DNA of 64,000 nt. It comes from Macrococcoides caseolyticum (GTDB taxonomy: Bacteria > Bacillota > Bacilli > Staphylococcales > Staphylococcaceae). The notes beneath the pieces were generated by a model, which searched no databases, had not been told where the DNA came from, and saw only the letters and a list, made by a program, of their open reading frames with translations. A program made the position numbers and the translations under genes. Positions 1-7,864 of the stretch are shown piece by piece (the first letter of the stretch is position 1; each line of letters begins with the position of its first letter). Location: contig NZ_PPRM01000104.1 in assembly GCF_002902665.1 (NCBI RefSeq), forward strand, positions 1-64,000, given 5' to 3'.

Positions 1-533
1 TTCTTATTGTCTAAATAATTCATTTCATTCTTTTTTAATATTATATCAAATAAAGCACTGTTCTCATTATCATCTATTTTAATAAAAGATAATTTCCAAA
101 ATGCTCTTAAAATTTTAAAACTTGATGGATTTGAACTTAATATTTCATCCATATCCACACCTTTCGAAAAAATATAAGGGGATCCTTCAAAAGAAATTAA
201 AACTCTATAGTTTTCAAATTCCATATCGCTATTGTAGATGACTTCATTACCTAATTCTTGATAATTATATATTTCAGGCAGGTCCGCATCTGGAAAGTTT
301 AATAACTTAACATCTAATTTTATTTTCTTCAACTTACCTATTCCGTATATTTTGCGATTTTGAAAAAAGTAAATATTATCATTTTCTTTCATTGTTATAT
401 AATCGGCTATCGTTCCTTCTTGTTGAGCAGTCCAATAACTTCTAATATGTTTAAAGTTTGTACTAAATACACCTTTCTTCATAGCATCTAATATATTAAT
501 TTCTTTACCTACACTAAATATATAGCCCGCCAT
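1..533 (-). CDS. Unrecognised protein, C-terminus cut by window edge
   Basis: An open frame starts at the ATG at 531-533 and runs leftwards off the window without a stop, giving at least 177 codons. I do not recognise the family with certainty. The N-terminal stretch has a tryptophan in a WTAQQEG segment, then a hydrophobic strand IYFFQNRKIYGIGKLKKI. That layout recalls PUA/EVE/ASCH-like small nucleic-acid-binding folds, which often front defence or modification-dependent restriction proteins. This is a fold-level resemblance only. The gene is very AT-rich, more so than the adjacent 626-1411 gene, and it is divergent from that gene. No conserved neighbour is visible on its far side. Confidence 0.6.
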   Translation of the reverse strand, partial: MAGYIFSVGKEINILDAMKKGVFSTNFKHIRSYWTAQQEGTIADYITMKENDNIYFFQNRKIYGIGKLKKIKLDVKLLNFPDADLPEIYNYQELGNEVIYNSDMEFENYRVLISFEGSPYIFSKGVDMDEILSSNPSSFKILRAFWKLSFIKIDDNENSALFDIILKKNEMNYLDNK

Positions 534-625
534 TCTTTAAAACACCTCTAATCAATTCATAAATTTTGCAAATATTCTATTATCTATATACTATTATTAT
601 AAACTATTAACAAAGGGGTGCCACA

Positions 626-1411
626 ATGAATTTACAATCTGCTCTACCATCTGAAATTCGCGCTATGATTCGCGACAACAAACTCATCCAACATACGTCT
701 GGCATGGCTAAGGGGTACATCCAGGCGAATGTTGTGATTTTACCTGAGCGTTATGCCTACGATTTCCTGAAATTCTGTTACCGTAATCCAAAGTCTTGTC
801 CTTTACTTGATATTACTGAGGTTGGGGAATTTTCTTTTCCGAAGTACAGTCCTGATGCGGATATTCGTACGGATGTGGGTGAATACTATGTCTACCGTGA
901 TGGCGTGCATGTTGAAAATCGTCATGATATTAAGGATTTATATCGTGAGGATATGGTAGCTTTCATCATTGGCTGTAGCTTTACATTTGAGCATGCGTTG
1001 CTTGATGCTGATATTCCTGTGAGACATATAGAAGAAGGTCATAATGTGCCGATGTATATCACGAATATTCCTACTGAACAAAGTGGTGTCTTCCATGGAC
1101 CTACAACAGTGAGTATGCGTCCAATGACAATGGCTCAGGCGATTCGCGCGACTGAGATTACAACACATTTCAAAGGAGCGCACGGTGCCCCGCTTCATAT
1201 CGGCAATCCTGCTACAATTGGTATTAAAGATATTAATAACCCTGACTTCGGGGAAGCTGTAGCGATACGCGAAGGTGAGGTTCCTGTATTCTGGGGATGC
1301 GGCGTAACACCTCAGTCAGTGTGTCTGAATGTTAAGCCTGAACTGATGATTACTCATGCGCCAGGGTACATGTTTATCACCGATATTAAAGAAAGTGAAT
1401 TGCTGTATTAA
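626..1411 (+). CDS. DUF1445 family putative hydro-lyase (D-glutamate cyclase-like)
   Basis: A 261-residue protein of the DUF1445/YcsI family, annotated as putative hydro-lyases and related to the mitochondrial D-glutamate cyclase domain. Family-typical segments are visible: a conserved Cys-containing IIGCSFTFEHAL near residue 120, RPM near 165, HIGNP near 190, and WGCGVTPQ near 225. The start follows a good AAAGGGGTG ribosome site. It stands alone, is followed by a terminator, and has no metabolic partner next to it, so the natural substrate cannot be inferred from context. In other bacteria the family often travels with LamB/YcsF (5-oxoprolinase) and transporter genes; none are here. Confidence 0.85.
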   Translation: MNLQSALPSEIRAMIRDNKLIQHTSGMAKGYIQANVVILPERYAYDFLKFCYRNPKSCPLLDITEVGEFSFPKYSPDADIRTDVGEYYVYRDGVHVENRHDIKDLYREDMVAFIIGCSFTFEHALLDADIPVRHIEEGHNVPMYITNIPTEQSGVFHGPTTVSMRPMTMAQAIRATEITTHFKGAHGAPLHIGNPATIGIKDINNPDFGEAVAIREGEVPVFWGCGVTPQSVCLNVKPELMITHAPGYMFITDIKESELLY

Positions 1412-1420
1412 AATAAGAAA

Positions 1421-1446
1421 AACCCATCACTTATTGTGGTGGGTTT
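1421..1446. terminator. Bidirectional terminator hairpin
   Basis: AACCCATCAC-TTATT-GTGGTGGGTT forms a 10-bp stem. It separates the convergent DUF1445 gene and the small membrane gene and overlaps the latter's stop codon. Confidence 0.7.
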
Positions 1447-1619
1447 AGCTTTGCTTCAAGATATGCAATTCTTTCTTCTAATTCTTTAATTTTTATATTT
1501 TGCTGTAGTATCATATTTTTATTTGGTAGATTTTTAATATATTTTTTTATGAGATACACAACTGTTATATAAATCCACAACATTAATAATAGAAATGCAA
1601 TGAGCATTATCCAATCCAT
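1431..1619 (-). CDS. Small membrane-anchored coiled-coil protein, unknown function
   Basis: A 62-residue protein with a clear AGGAGTTGAATAT ribosome site before its ATG. Residues 3-24 form one hydrophobic transmembrane helix. The rest is polar with heptad-like spacing (ILQQNIKIKELEERIAYLEA), suggesting a short cytoplasmic coiled coil. It is not recognised as a named family. It lies downstream of the nos-like operon on the same strand, separated by about 100 bases with no strong terminator, so read-through from that operon is possible but unproven. Confidence 0.55.
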   Translation of the reverse strand: MDWIMLIAFLLLMLWIYITVVYLIKKYIKNLPNKNMILQQNIKIKELEERIAYLEAKLNPPQ

Positions 1620-1721
1620 ATATTCAACTCCTAATATTTTGCTTATTATACAGTTAATTATATAAGAGTGTTTTTGTAATATCTATCTTGAAATTGGCGT
1701 AGTACCAATTCCACTCCCCTA

Positions 1722-2360
1722 TCATATGCCACGATAGAGCTTAATCAGCGATTCCACATCCTCAAAGTGATTCTCAGATTGATGGACGATTAGCCCATCT
1801 CTCAGAACATACAGTTCATCTGCGATAGCCTGTGCGAAATCGAGCTGATGTGTCGTTATGAAGAGCGTCTTCCCTTGTGCTTTTTGCTCACGAACTATAT
1901 CCTGCAGCTTGAATATCCATAATGGATCTAAACCATTTGTCGGTTCATCCATAATGATAAATGCTGCGTCTCCAATTAAGCTTTGTGCGAGATTGAGGCG
2001 TTGACGCATACCTTTAGATAAGGATTTAACAAATTGTTCTCGATTATCATCTAGTCCAACTTGTGCTAATGCATCATTTGATGTGCTGCCTTTAATTCTT
2101 TGAAGCATCTTAATGATTTCGCTGATTTTCAAGTATGGTGGAAACTGCAGGTCATCAGGCATATAGTTGATTTGTTCTGGTACTTGCAATGAGCCTGCCT
2201 TCGCTTTCAGTTCACCGAGCATGAGTTTGATGAGTGTACTCTTTCCGGCACCATTCTCTCCTATCATCACGTGCACTTTACCTGCGTCAAGATGCATTGT
2301 GACGGGCCCGAATGTCTTCTGTTTATTATATTTGAATTGTAATTGCTGTACGTCTATCAT
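1722..2360 (-). CDS. nosF: ABC transporter ATP-binding protein, NosF-like
   Basis: A 212-residue ATPase with Walker A GENGAGKST (about residue 34), signature LSKGMRQRL (about 112) and Walker B FIIMDEPTNGLD (about 133). It is short for an ABC ATPase but typical of the NosF/CcmA-like class. Its ATG overlaps the nosY stop as ATGA, and the Shine-Dalgarno GGTGAGGAG lies inside nosY, so translation is coupled. In denitrifiers NosF powers the NosDFY complex that helps mature the copper centres of nitrous-oxide reductase. No nosZ is in this window, so the client protein here is unknown. Confidence 0.8.
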   Translation of the reverse strand: MIDVQQLQFKYNKQKTFGPVTMHLDAGKVHVMIGENGAGKSTLIKLMLGELKAKAGSLQVPEQINYMPDDLQFPPYLKISEIIKMLQRIKGSTSNDALAQVGLDDNREQFVKSLSKGMRQRLNLAQSLIGDAAFIIMDEPTNGLDPLWIFKLQDIVREQKAQGKTLFITTHQLDFAQAIADELYVLRDGLIVHQSENHFEDVESLIKLYRGI

Positions 2361-3130
2361 TTACTTCTCCTCACCCTTAACATCGTAATATAGCTCAATA
2401 CGAGCGGTACACCGATAAATAACATAATGTTGATATATAGGATGTAGTGACCAATGCCTTTCAGCCAGTTACTGTAATTGTAGAATCCTGGTCCAAGTAG
2501 TGCGAGCTGATCTGTCCAGTAATAGTACAGCATGCGGATAAGGTCGACTGGATTGAGATGAATATTTGCTACTAATGCTTGAAAGAGCATCTGTCGGTTC
2601 AATTGATCATTCAATGCAATGATTGTAAATGGGATGATAAGTAGCCACAGGGTCCAGAAACAGAGTGCAATACCAATTGCGCTGAGTCGATTTCTTGAGA
2701 TGATGCCAATCCATACTGCAATACTTGAGAATATGAGAATCATGATGAATGATAGTAATATGAAGACGAGTTCCATATGTACACCGATAATGATACCCAT
2801 CACGATACTGATGGCGAGCATCATTGTATAGAGCAGCACGATAGTAATATAGTGGCCGAATATATAGCTTCTATAACGCATCGGATAAGTCTTCAGTAAC
2901 TTCAGCCATCCTGTTTCATTGTGATGCGCTACGGTCATACTGCCGATAGCTAGAATGAATAATGGGACGATCAGCAGTTCAATACTGAGCGCATAGTTCA
3001 TCTGAAATAGATTGGAGTGCTCTGTCCCTGTTTGAAATAAGCTTGCGAGTATAAATGTAATAATATAGATGATTGCTGTGATATAGAACACTGGATTACG
3101 CAGACTTTGCTTCAGTTCCATCCAGATCAT
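2357..3130 (-). CDS. nosY: ABC transporter permease, NosY-like
   Basis: An integral membrane protein of about 257 residues with roughly six hydrophobic helices, an ABC-2 type permease. I place the start at the ATG that overlaps the upstream nosL stop (ATGA). A GTG five codons further upstream is an alternative. Coupling to nosF downstream and nosL upstream, and the nosD gene in the same set, identify it as NosY-like. With NosF and the periplasm-like NosD it would form an extracytoplasmic metal-site assembly machine. Sequence alone would support only a generic permease call; the specific name rests on the neighbours. Confidence 0.75.
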   Translation of the reverse strand: MIWMELKQSLRNPVFYITAIIYIITFILASLFQTGTEHSNLFQMNYALSIELLIVPLFILAIGSMTVAHHNETGWLKLLKTYPMRYRSYIFGHYITIVLLYTMMLAISIVMGIIIGVHMELVFILLSFIMILIFSSIAVWIGIISRNRLSAIGIALCFWTLWLLIIPFTIIALNDQLNRQMLFQALVANIHLNPVDLIRMLYYYWTDQLALLGPGFYNYSNWLKGIGHYILYINIMLFIGVPLVLSYITMLRVRRSK

Positions 3131-3576
3131 GTGTGAATGCCCCACTTAAATGATTTCAGATCATTGAATTGCAGCTGTTTGCTATTTTTATACTTTTTCA
3201 TAAAGGCATCTCTATCTGCTTCAGTTTCAAATGCTGCTACACCATAGTTCATCGGAGTCCAGATGTCTTTGTTGTAAATGTAGAATGCTTTCGTTGCGTC
3301 TATCCATTTATCCTTCTTATAGTCTTTCACATACATCATACCGATATCGTCTTTATTCTCTTTATTATAATGTTCCATCATACAGCCGATATCATCAAAG
3401 ATCAGATGATCTTCGTTGTTGTAGACCATCTGCGTTGCCTGCTCCGGATGATCGATCATCATATTGCATACGACACATTTATCTGTCTTCTGATTGATGT
3501 CACGTGGACTTAAGTCAGGTTTGCCACAACCTGCGAGCAGAATTGCTGTAATCAATAATGTAATGATATATCTCAT
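3127..3576 (-). CDS. nosL: NosL-family copper-binding lipoprotein (second copy)
   Basis: About 149 residues, starting at the ATG behind a perfect AAGGAGG site that lies within the last codons of nosD (ATGA overlap). A lipoprotein signal ends in a lipobox AGC near residue 17. The mature part begins with the NosL signature KCVVCNMMI, a Cys-X2-Cys-X-Met arrangement, then the conserved FDDIGCM segment. NosL proteins bind Cu(I) and hand it to nitrous-oxide reductase. It is encoded between nosD and nosY. It differs substantially from the other NosL at 4627-5229, so the two are divergent paralogues, not a recent duplication. Confidence 0.8.
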   Translation of the reverse strand: MRYIITLLITAILLAGCGKPDLSPRDINQKTDKCVVCNMMIDHPEQATQMVYNNEDHLIFDDIGCMMEHYNKENKDDIGMMYVKDYKKDKWIDATKAFYIYNKDIWTPMNYGVAAFETEADRDAFMKKYKNSKQLQFNDLKSFKWGIHT

Positions 3577-4664
3577 CGTATCCTCCTTAATGTTAATAGA
3601 ATGATTGCTCCGCTGCATAATAGAATGGGGAGCCAAATGTGAAGTTGTATATTGCGAGATAGCATTTGTGGACGCGTGTCCTGATAACCAGATTCTAACG
3701 TAATACTCTTATCTTCTATCCATTGCAGCAGAATGTGAAGCGGGCCATTCTGAAAGAAATTTAATGTTGTATCCTTCACCATTGCCTCACCTAACAAGTT
3801 GCTGAACCGCTTCGGTGTATCTCCTGTTCCATCGCCATCTAGATCCATTATGGATGGGTCGTCATACATATTATCTCGGAACTGATGCTGCTGTTCATCG
3901 ATATTCGCAATCGAGATATTATTGCTGAAACGATTGTCCTGTATCGGGATATCCGACTGATAAATTTCGATACTATTGAGATTACGTTCGAAATCATTTT
4001 TAGTAATCTGACTCTTTGTCATCTCTTGTATGCTCAGTGCTGTACTGTTCTGAATGAACTGATTGTTCTTTACGTGTATATCCGTACTCTTATAGAGCGT
4101 CATCCCAGTTGCGTTCAATACTTGCTGATCCGCAATCTTATTATGTGTAATCTTAATGCTGTCAGATACCATCAGCATAATACCTGTAACGTTATTGCGT
4201 ACGACACTGCGCTCTAGTTCACCATTTTCTACATACATGAAATGGATGCCATATCGATTATTTCTAGAAGACAAATTGCGCATATTAACGCGTTCAACAT
4301 GTTCAAGGTAGACGCCGTCCTTTGTATGAGAGATATCGATATTATCTAGTTTTATTTGTGATGAATTCTCAATATGAATCCCATTTGCTTTTCCATTACC
4401 GATTATCTTAATATTTTTTAGTGTAACGTCGCGGCTATTCGAAATGGTGATCGGTGGTGCATAACCAGAATAACGTATCGTTATATTTTCAATCGTCGTA
4501 TGATCCTTAGTAATATGAATTGGTTCTGTCACAATCTTCTCGCTATGCACGTTCGCATGTGCATCGATATGACACATAATAATCGCAAGAAAGAGACAAA
4601 TAAAGATTATCTGTCCCTTCGTTGTTCTATTCACTGTGACTGTCGTGACTTTCGTGATTTTCAT
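3573..4664 (-). CDS. nosD: NosD-like right-handed beta-helix protein
   Basis: A 363-residue protein with an N-terminal signal-like hydrophobic segment (residues about 18-35). A long run of beta-helix (CASH/PbH1-type) repeats follows at about residues 50-250, including the NosD-typical YGIHFMYVENGE. A hydrophobic helix and Arg-rich tail at 343-363 suggest a membrane anchor. NosD is the extracytoplasmic partner of NosF-NosY. The frame overlaps the upstream nosL by 38 bases. The exact start is uncertain: an internal GTG overlapping the nosL stop is the alternative, and neither has a strong ribosome site, consistent with coupled translation. Confidence 0.82.
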   Translation of the reverse strand: MKITKVTTVTVNRTTKGQIIFICLFLAIIMCHIDAHANVHSEKIVTEPIHITKDHTTIENITIRYSGYAPPITISNSRDVTLKNIKIIGNGKANGIHIENSSQIKLDNIDISHTKDGVYLEHVERVNMRNLSSRNNRYGIHFMYVENGELERSVVRNNVTGIMLMVSDSIKITHNKIADQQVLNATGMTLYKSTDIHVKNNQFIQNSTALSIQEMTKSQITKNDFERNLNSIEIYQSDIPIQDNRFSNNISIANIDEQQHQFRDNMYDDPSIMDLDGDGTGDTPKRFSNLLGEAMVKDTTLNFFQNGPLHILLQWIEDKSITLESGYQDTRPQMLSRNIQLHIWLPILLCSGAIILLTLRRIR

Positions 4665-5229
4665 TCATATCTTTCATCTTTTTATGCTTCTCCATAAAGC
4701 GCATCATCGCTTTCTGATCAACAGCAGCAAGCTGCTCTACTTCAGTATGATGCTCATGTGCGAATGCCTGTGCATCCTTCTCTTCTTTAAAGCTTGCGAT
4801 ACCCACATTCATCGGTGTCTTAATCTCACCTTTAACAAACTTCGCATCGCTGACATTGATCCATTCTGATGTCTTGTGGTCACGCACAAACTTCGCTTTC
4901 ATCTTCTTGCCCGACTTACGCTCATAGTTCAAGAGACAGAACAGGTCATCGAAGAAATAGTTCTTACCATCTTCTCCTATCGCTTGTGCTGAATATTTAC
5001 CCATAGCATCAGACTTTTGATACACTTTCATATCACAAGCAGCGCATTTTGTATCTTCTTTCGGCTCTTTTAAAGTATAGCCGTCCACTTTTGTCGTCTG
5101 CTGGTCCGCTTTAACCTGCTCAGTCTTAGTCGCCGTCTTGTCTTTCGTCTGTTCCGATTGTTTCGTTTCTGCGTTACCACACGCAGCAAGTAGTAATGAT
5201 GTTGCAAGTAGCACTGTTGCCTTTTTCAT
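4627..5229 (-). CDS. nosL: NosL-family copper-binding lipoprotein (first copy)
   Basis: A 200-residue lipoprotein: signal peptide with lipobox LAACG (Cys near 17), then a Lys/Thr-rich linker to about residue 50. The NosL domain carries KCAACDMKV (Cys-X2-Cys-X-Met), FFDDLFCLL and a PMNVGIASF segment. The C-terminal tail is His/Met/Asp-rich (HHTEV, MRFMEKHKKMKDM, NHESHDSHS), as expected of an extra metal-binding tail. It is the first gene of the five-gene operon. It is longer than classical NosL because of the linker and tail. Confidence 0.82.
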   Translation of the reverse strand: MKKATVLLATSLLLAACGNAETKQSEQTKDKTATKTEQVKADQQTTKVDGYTLKEPKEDTKCAACDMKVYQKSDAMGKYSAQAIGEDGKNYFFDDLFCLLNYERKSGKKMKAKFVRDHKTSEWINVSDAKFVKGEIKTPMNVGIASFKEEKDAQAFAHEHHTEVEQLAAVDQKAMMRFMEKHKKMKDMNENHESHDSHSE

Positions 5230-5370
5230 CTGTATTCCCCCTAATAAATAATTACAATGATAATTTTATAGGAAGTAAGATGCCTTATTTGTATATAAAT
5301 GTGAATAAATCATGATGAAAGTAAGTCAAAATTTTAAAAATTAAAATCATCTCGTGTAAATTCATGATTT

Positions 5371-5387
5371 GTCTATAGACATTTGTA
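5371..5387. promoter_or_regulatory. Palindrome with CopY-box-like sequence
   Basis: TGTCTATAGACA is a perfect 12-bp palindrome. Overlapping its right arm, GACATTTGTA (5378-5387) fits the cop-box consensus KACANNTGTA known for CopY-type copper repressors. The site lies about 150 bases upstream of the nosL operon. A single 10-base match in AT-rich DNA can occur by chance. Confidence 0.3.
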
Positions 5388-5501
5388 AAACCTAGAACAA
5401 TACTAGGAATTAATGGAATATTGGTTGAAATTGTTTTATACTTCGAAATTACCGTCATTCACAGCTAACCCTTAGTCATACGAACAATTTTTCAGATTTA
5501 T

Positions 5502-5533
5502 ATAGACACTTATCTATATAGATGTTAATCTAT
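5502..5533 (+). promoter_or_regulatory. Tandem ArsR-type operator
   Basis: Two directly abutting 16-bp elements, ATAGACACTTATCTAT and ATAGATGTTAATCTAT, each have inverted arms ATAGA and TCTAT around a 6-base centre. They end 27 bases before the arsR start codon, where an ArsR/SmtB repressor autoregulates its operon. The arrangement suggests two dimer sites. Confidence 0.6.
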
Positions 5534-5560
5534 GTATGTATCAAATCAAGGAGGTTTATT

Positions 5561-5878
5561 ATGACTTATAAAGCATTAGCATCAACACTGAAAGTATTGT
5601 CTGACGCGAGTCGTCTTGAAATATTGGATATACTTTCTTGTGGTGAACGTTGCGCTTGCGATCTACTGGAACACTTCCAGTTTTCACAACCCACACTCAG
5701 CCATCATATGAAAACACTCGTAGATCAAGGTTTCGTAACGACATTTAAAGATGGTAACAAACGCATGTATCAGCTGAATCACGATAAGCTGAAAGAGATT
5801 AACGATCACTTATCTTCACTGAACGCATCGCAGGAAGCATGTATTTGTAACACGATGAAAAGAGGTGCGTGCCAGTGA
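5561..5878 (+). CDS. arsR: ArsR-family arsenic-responsive repressor
   Basis: A 105-residue winged-helix regulator. The start at 5561 is chosen because AAGGAGG precedes it; an upstream in-frame start lies inside the operator. The recognition helix region is [17 protein letters not shown] (about 45-61). The metal-sensing motif RCACDLL (about 30-36) is the ELCVCDLL-type alpha-3 site that binds As(III)/Sb(III). The C-terminus has further cysteines ([11 protein letters not shown]). It is first in arsRBC, and its stop overlaps the arsB start. Arsenite binding should release it from the tandem operator just upstream. Confidence 0.92.
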   Translation: MTYKALASTLKVLSDASRLEILDILSCGERCACDLLEHFQFSQPTLSHHMKTLVDQGFVTTFKDGNKRMYQLNHDKLKEINDHLSSLNASQEACICNTMKRGACQ

Positions 5879-7167
5879 TGACAGCAGTCGCAATTGCCAT
5901 ATTTCTTATTACGTTAGTCTTTATTATCTGGCAGCCGAAAGGTCTAGACATCGGTATTACAGCAGTTGTCGGTGCAATCGTTGCAATTCTTACAGGTGTC
6001 GTCAGTTTCTCTGATGTACTTGAGGTTACAGATATTGTATGGAATGCCACGCTTACGTTTATCGCAGTGATCATCATCTCGCTTATATTAGATGAGATTG
6101 GTTTCTTTGAATGGGCAGCCATCCATATGGTCCGCGCTTCACACGGTAATGGTTTCAAGATGTTCGTCTATATTATGCTGCTTGGCGCTATTGTTGCAGC
6201 GTTTTTTGCCAATGATGGTGCGGCACTGATATTAACACCGATTGTTCTCGCCATGGTGAGACGTCTCGGGTTCAATCAGAAGGTGATCTTCCCGTTTATT
6301 ATTGCAAGTGGTTTTATCGCAGATACGACGTCTCTGCCTTTAATCGTCAGCAATCTCGTGAATATCGTCTCTGCGGATTACTTTAACATCGGATTTGTTG
6401 AATATGTCAGCCGTATGATTATTCCGAATATCTTCTCGCTTCTTGCAAGCATCGTTGTTCTATGGTTATATTTCAGGCAATCGATACCCCGTACATTTAA
6501 TACGGATAATATTGGGACACCTGAAAGTGCAATCAAAGATATGAAACTCTTCAAGATGTCATGGATTGTGCTATTCACTCTCTTCATCGGTTACTTAAGC
6601 AGTGAGTTTATCAATATCCCTGTTTCACTGATTGCAGGAGTCATTACAATTATCTTTATTGTATTAGCAAGCAAGTCCCCTGCTGTTGACACGAGACAAG
6701 TTATTAAAGGTGCACCATGGAACATCGTATTTTTCTCTATCGGGATGTATCTCGTCGTCTTCGGGCTTAAGAATGTTGGTATCACGACAGTGCTAGCAGA
6801 TGTGCTTTCTACGATTTCTACATATGGCTTGTTCAGCAGCATCATGGCTATGGGCTTTATCGCTGCCTTCTTATCATCTGTGATGAACAATATGCCAACT
6901 GTGTTAATTGATGCCATTGCAATTGGTCAGTCCGATGCAACTGGATTATTAAAGGAAGGTATGATCTATGCGAACGTTATCGGTTCGGATCTAGGTCCTA
7001 AGATCACACCGATTGGCTCACTTGCAACACTGCTATGGTTACATGTACTCTCACAAAAAGGCGTGAAGATTTCATGGGGAACATATTTTAAAACAGGGAT
7101 TATCATCACGATTCCAGTTTTATTTGTTACATTATTTGGACTTTATTTAACATTAATTTTATTTTAA
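5878..7167 (+). CDS. arsB: Arsenite efflux permease ArsB
   Basis: A 429-residue membrane protein of the ArsB type, with about 11-12 hydrophobic helices. It exports As(III)/Sb(III) driven by the proton gradient. The start is set at the ATG overlapping the arsR stop (TGATG), with AGAGGTG upstream. This gives the family's standard 429 residues; a GTG three codons earlier is also open. Hallmark stretches include [35 protein letters not shown] and [14 protein letters not shown]. No arsA ATPase gene follows, so it works as a secondary carrier. Confidence 0.95.
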   Translation: MTAVAIAIFLITLVFIIWQPKGLDIGITAVVGAIVAILTGVVSFSDVLEVTDIVWNATLTFIAVIIISLILDEIGFFEWAAIHMVRASHGNGFKMFVYIMLLGAIVAAFFANDGAALILTPIVLAMVRRLGFNQKVIFPFIIASGFIADTTSLPLIVSNLVNIVSADYFNIGFVEYVSRMIIPNIFSLLASIVVLWLYFRQSIPRTFNTDNIGTPESAIKDMKLFKMSWIVLFTLFIGYLSSEFINIPVSLIAGVITIIFIVLASKSPAVDTRQVIKGAPWNIVFFSIGMYLVVFGLKNVGITTVLADVLSTISTYGLFSSIMAMGFIAAFLSSVMNNMPTVLIDAIAIGQSDATGLLKEGMIYANVIGSDLGPKITPIGSLATLLWLHVLSQKGVKISWGTYFKTGIIITIPVLFVTLFGLYLTLILF

Positions 7168-7184
7168 AGAAATGAGGGATTTTC

Positions 7185-7577
7185 ATGAAGAAGACCATTT
7201 ATTTTATTTGTACAGGAAACTCCTGTCGCAGTCAGATGGCTGAAGGATGGGGAAAGCACATTCTAGGAGATACATGGAACGTTTATTCAGCAGGAATTGA
7301 AACACATGGTGTGAATCCTAAAGCCATTGAAGCAATGAAAGAGGTAGGAATTGATATCTCTCATCATACATCAGACTTGATCGATCAGGATATTCTGAAC
7401 AACTCAGACCTCGTCGTTACTTTATGCAGTGATGCGGATAATAATTGTCCAATTCTGCCACCCAATGTAAAGAAAGAATACTGGGGATTTGATGACCCTG
7501 CTGGTAAAGCATGGTCAGAATTCCAGCGTGTCAGAGATGAGATTGGTCACGCAATCGAACAATTTAAATTAAGATAG
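7185..7577 (+). CDS. arsC: Arsenate reductase, thioredoxin-dependent
   Basis: A 130-residue low-molecular-weight phosphatase-fold arsenate reductase. The active-site loop [13 protein letters not shown] (Cys10-X5-Arg16) and the shuttle cysteines of the segment [11 protein letters not shown] (near residues 82 and 89) form the three-cysteine relay of the pI258 ArsC class. It reduces arsenate to arsenite using thioredoxin, and ArsB exports the product. It lies 17 bases after arsB with GAGGGA before its ATG, and a strong terminator follows. Confidence 0.95.
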   Translation: MKKTIYFICTGNSCRSQMAEGWGKHILGDTWNVYSAGIETHGVNPKAIEAMKEVGIDISHHTSDLIDQDILNNSDLVVTLCSDADNNCPILPPNVKKEYWGFDDPAGKAWSEFQRVRDEIGHAIEQFKLR

Positions 7578-7580
7578 CAA

Positions 7581-7615
7581 AATGACTGTGCTTGTTATAA
7601 GCACAGTCATTTTTT
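7581..7615 (+). terminator. ars operon terminator
   Basis: ATGACTGTGCTT-GTTAT-AAGCACAGTCAT followed by a T-run, directly after arsC. Confidence 0.85.
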
Positions 7616-7635
7616 AGCTATATAATCCTAAATAT

Positions 7636-7728
7636 TCAGCTATTCCATAGATCAATCAGTGCCTGGATTGAGAAGAATCCAGCGCCGATAGTAGCAAACA
7701 CTGCAATAACACCGAGGACAAGCAGCCA
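7636..7728 (-). pseudogene. Remnant: C-terminal membrane segment of a lost gene
   Basis: Read on the minus strand, this gives about 30 residues (GVIAVFATIGAGFFSIQALI in the middle) ending at a TGA. It is a well-formed hydrophobic helix with short polar end, but the codon before it is an in-frame stop (7729-7731) and no start is present. It lies in the 287-base gap between arsC and the S8 protease terminator. I read it as the eroded 3' end of a membrane-protein gene; the parent family is unknown. Confidence 0.35.
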
Positions 7729-7821
7729 TTAACGCGTTAAGGCGAATATAGAGGCGCAAAGAGAAAGCGAATTTGGCCAGGCTAATTTCATACATCAATT
7801 CTCTTCCCTCTAAAACAAAAT

Positions 7822-7850
7822 AAAAAACCCTCCCGACATAAATTCGGGAG
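7822..7850 (-). terminator. Terminator of the S8 protease gene
   Basis: CTCCCGA-CATAAAT-TCGGGAG stem with a T-run on the minus strand, just after the protease stop. Confidence 0.8.
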
Positions 7851-7864
7851 AGCTCATATTACTA

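Larger units (their letters stand above)
5230..5560. promoter_or_regulatory. Divergent control region between nosL and arsR
   Basis: This 331-base non-coding stretch serves two divergent operons. It holds a CopY-type box candidate (5378-5387) within or beside a 12-bp palindrome, and two tandem 16-bp palindromes immediately before arsR (5502-5533). On the minus strand a TTGACT element lies about 105 bases before nosL without a convincing -10, so I do not fix a nos promoter. Confidence 0.5.

Noticed and set aside
938-1198. Open frames on the opposite strand of well-supported genes (for example 938-1198, 9973-10362, 25024-25437)
   Set aside because: No ribosome sites, no family resemblance, Cys/His-rich out-of-frame composition; shadows of the genes listed.
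1685-1721. Hairpin after nosF (AATTGG-N7-CCAATT)
   Set aside because: Six-bp stem without a T-run; too weak to call a terminator.
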